7,121 nucleotides of DNA from Pedobacter sp. UBA2067 (lineage in GTDB: Bacteria > Bacteroidota > Bacteroidia > Sphingobacteriales > Sphingobacteriaceae). Shown in pieces: positions 6,900-7,121 of the stretch (position 1 is the stretch's first letter; every line of letters begins with the position of its first letter). The stretch covers positions 3,677 to 10,797 of the forward strand of contig DDAD01000018.1 of assembly GCA_002333205.1 (NCBI GenBank), in the 5' to 3' direction. Below the pieces are notes generated by a model. The model did not search any database. It saw nothing but the letters and a program-made list of their open reading frames with translations, and was not told the origin of the DNA. The position numbers and the translations under genes are program-made.

Positions 6900-7121
6900 T
6901 TACTGATAGTGGCTTGCGCCACGGATGTTGCTATGCTCAGGGATTGCAGGACCAGATTGGACTTCGTATTCCTGATCCAGTGTATCCAGGTTGTTTTTCA
7001 GTATCATTTCGATAGTCCGGTAAGAAGCCTTATGATGTTCCAAAGCTCTTTTACAGGCTGCTTCCAAACGTTCCTTACTGTAAGTCTTTTCAAAAGATAA
7101 GATCCCCTGGCTCTGTTTATA
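6900..7121 (-). CDS. istA: IS21 transposase IstA, C-terminal 73 residues, runs off right edge
   Basis: This is the C-terminal end of the IstA transposase of the nested IS21 copy. The frame is open from the window edge to TAA 6900-6902 and reads YKQSQGILSFEKTYSKERLE and onward, with the family's closing signatures: QGIL, ERLEAACKRAL, SYRTIEMIL and the final NIRGASHYQ. No start lies in the window. The catalytic core of this copy is outside, so its activity cannot be judged. It precedes istB by 64 bp in the same direction, the normal IS21 operon order. It does not overlap the region represented by the truncated istA core at 5490-5995, so the two copies cannot be compared directly. Confidence 0.88.
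   Translation of the reverse strand, partial: YKQSQGILSFEKTYSKERLEAACKRALEHHKASYRTIEMILKNNLDTLDQEYEVQSGPAIPEHSNIRGASHYQ

Larger units (their letters stand above)
5996..7121 (-). mobile_element. IS21-family insertion sequence, right-end portion, nested in another istA
   Basis: On the minus strand the order istA (C-terminus), istB, then terminal repeats is the canonical IS21 layout. The element enters from the right edge and ends at about 5996, where the plus strand reads TGTCTATAACGG, a terminus beginning TGT as expected for IS21 ends, followed by three spaced TGGGCCA repeats. Directly left of this point an istA frame of another element resumes, so the copy inserted inside that gene. IS21 elements make 4-8 bp target duplications; the candidate sequence next to the end is all or part of CAGGTAAG (5988-5995), but the partner copy lies outside the window. 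With istB interrupted by a stop, this copy is probably not autonomous. Confidence 0.85.

Noticed and set aside
6767..7100. Plus-strand open frames of about 80 codons
   Set aside because: They lie antisense to istA and istB, overlap each other in different frames, and encode no recognisable motif.

Overview
The window looks like an accessory, mobile-element-rich stretch of a Bacteroidota chromosome or plasmid. This is inferred from three things: the genes lack Shine-Dalgarno sequences, the base composition is AT-rich, and the IS21-type genes resemble those common in that phylum. No marker gene is present, so a finer assignment is not possible.

Left part (1-916, minus strand): a small uncharacterised gene (100 aa) is followed 34 bp downstream by a calcineurin-like metallophosphoesterase. 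The phosphoesterase reading frame runs off the left edge and keeps all five metal-site motifs, but it contains an in-frame TAG and has AGG where the ATG should be. It is probably a recent pseudogene. A 391-bp AT-rich gap (917-1307) separates it from the divergent central gene.

Centre (1308-5480, plus strand): one uninterrupted 1390-codon gene. Its product has a sacsin/Hsp90-like GHKL (Bergerat) ATPase domain at the N-terminus, a long unrecognised middle with a helical, coiled-coil-prone stretch, and a C-terminal DUF3883 domain of PD-(D/E)XK-nuclease character. It stands alone, without partner genes in the same direction. The architecture and setting (ATPase plus putative nuclease, between a decayed gene and insertion-sequence debris) fit a single-gene anti-phage or anti-plasmid system. 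That function is inference.

Right part (about 5481-7121, minus strand): nested IS21-family elements. An IS21 copy enters from the right edge (istA C-terminus, istB, then an end carrying three 24-bp-spaced repeats). Its terminus maps to about position 5996, where it interrupts the istA gene of another IS21 element. That second istA is itself cut off at about 5490, only 9 bp from the stop codon of the large gene. The istB of the inserted copy carries an in-frame TGA, so neither element looks able to move by itself.

Working together: only the large gene is clearly intact and likely expressed. Its neighbours on both sides are decaying, which suggests either that it arrived as cargo in a mobile-element hotspot or that it is the one gene still under selection there.
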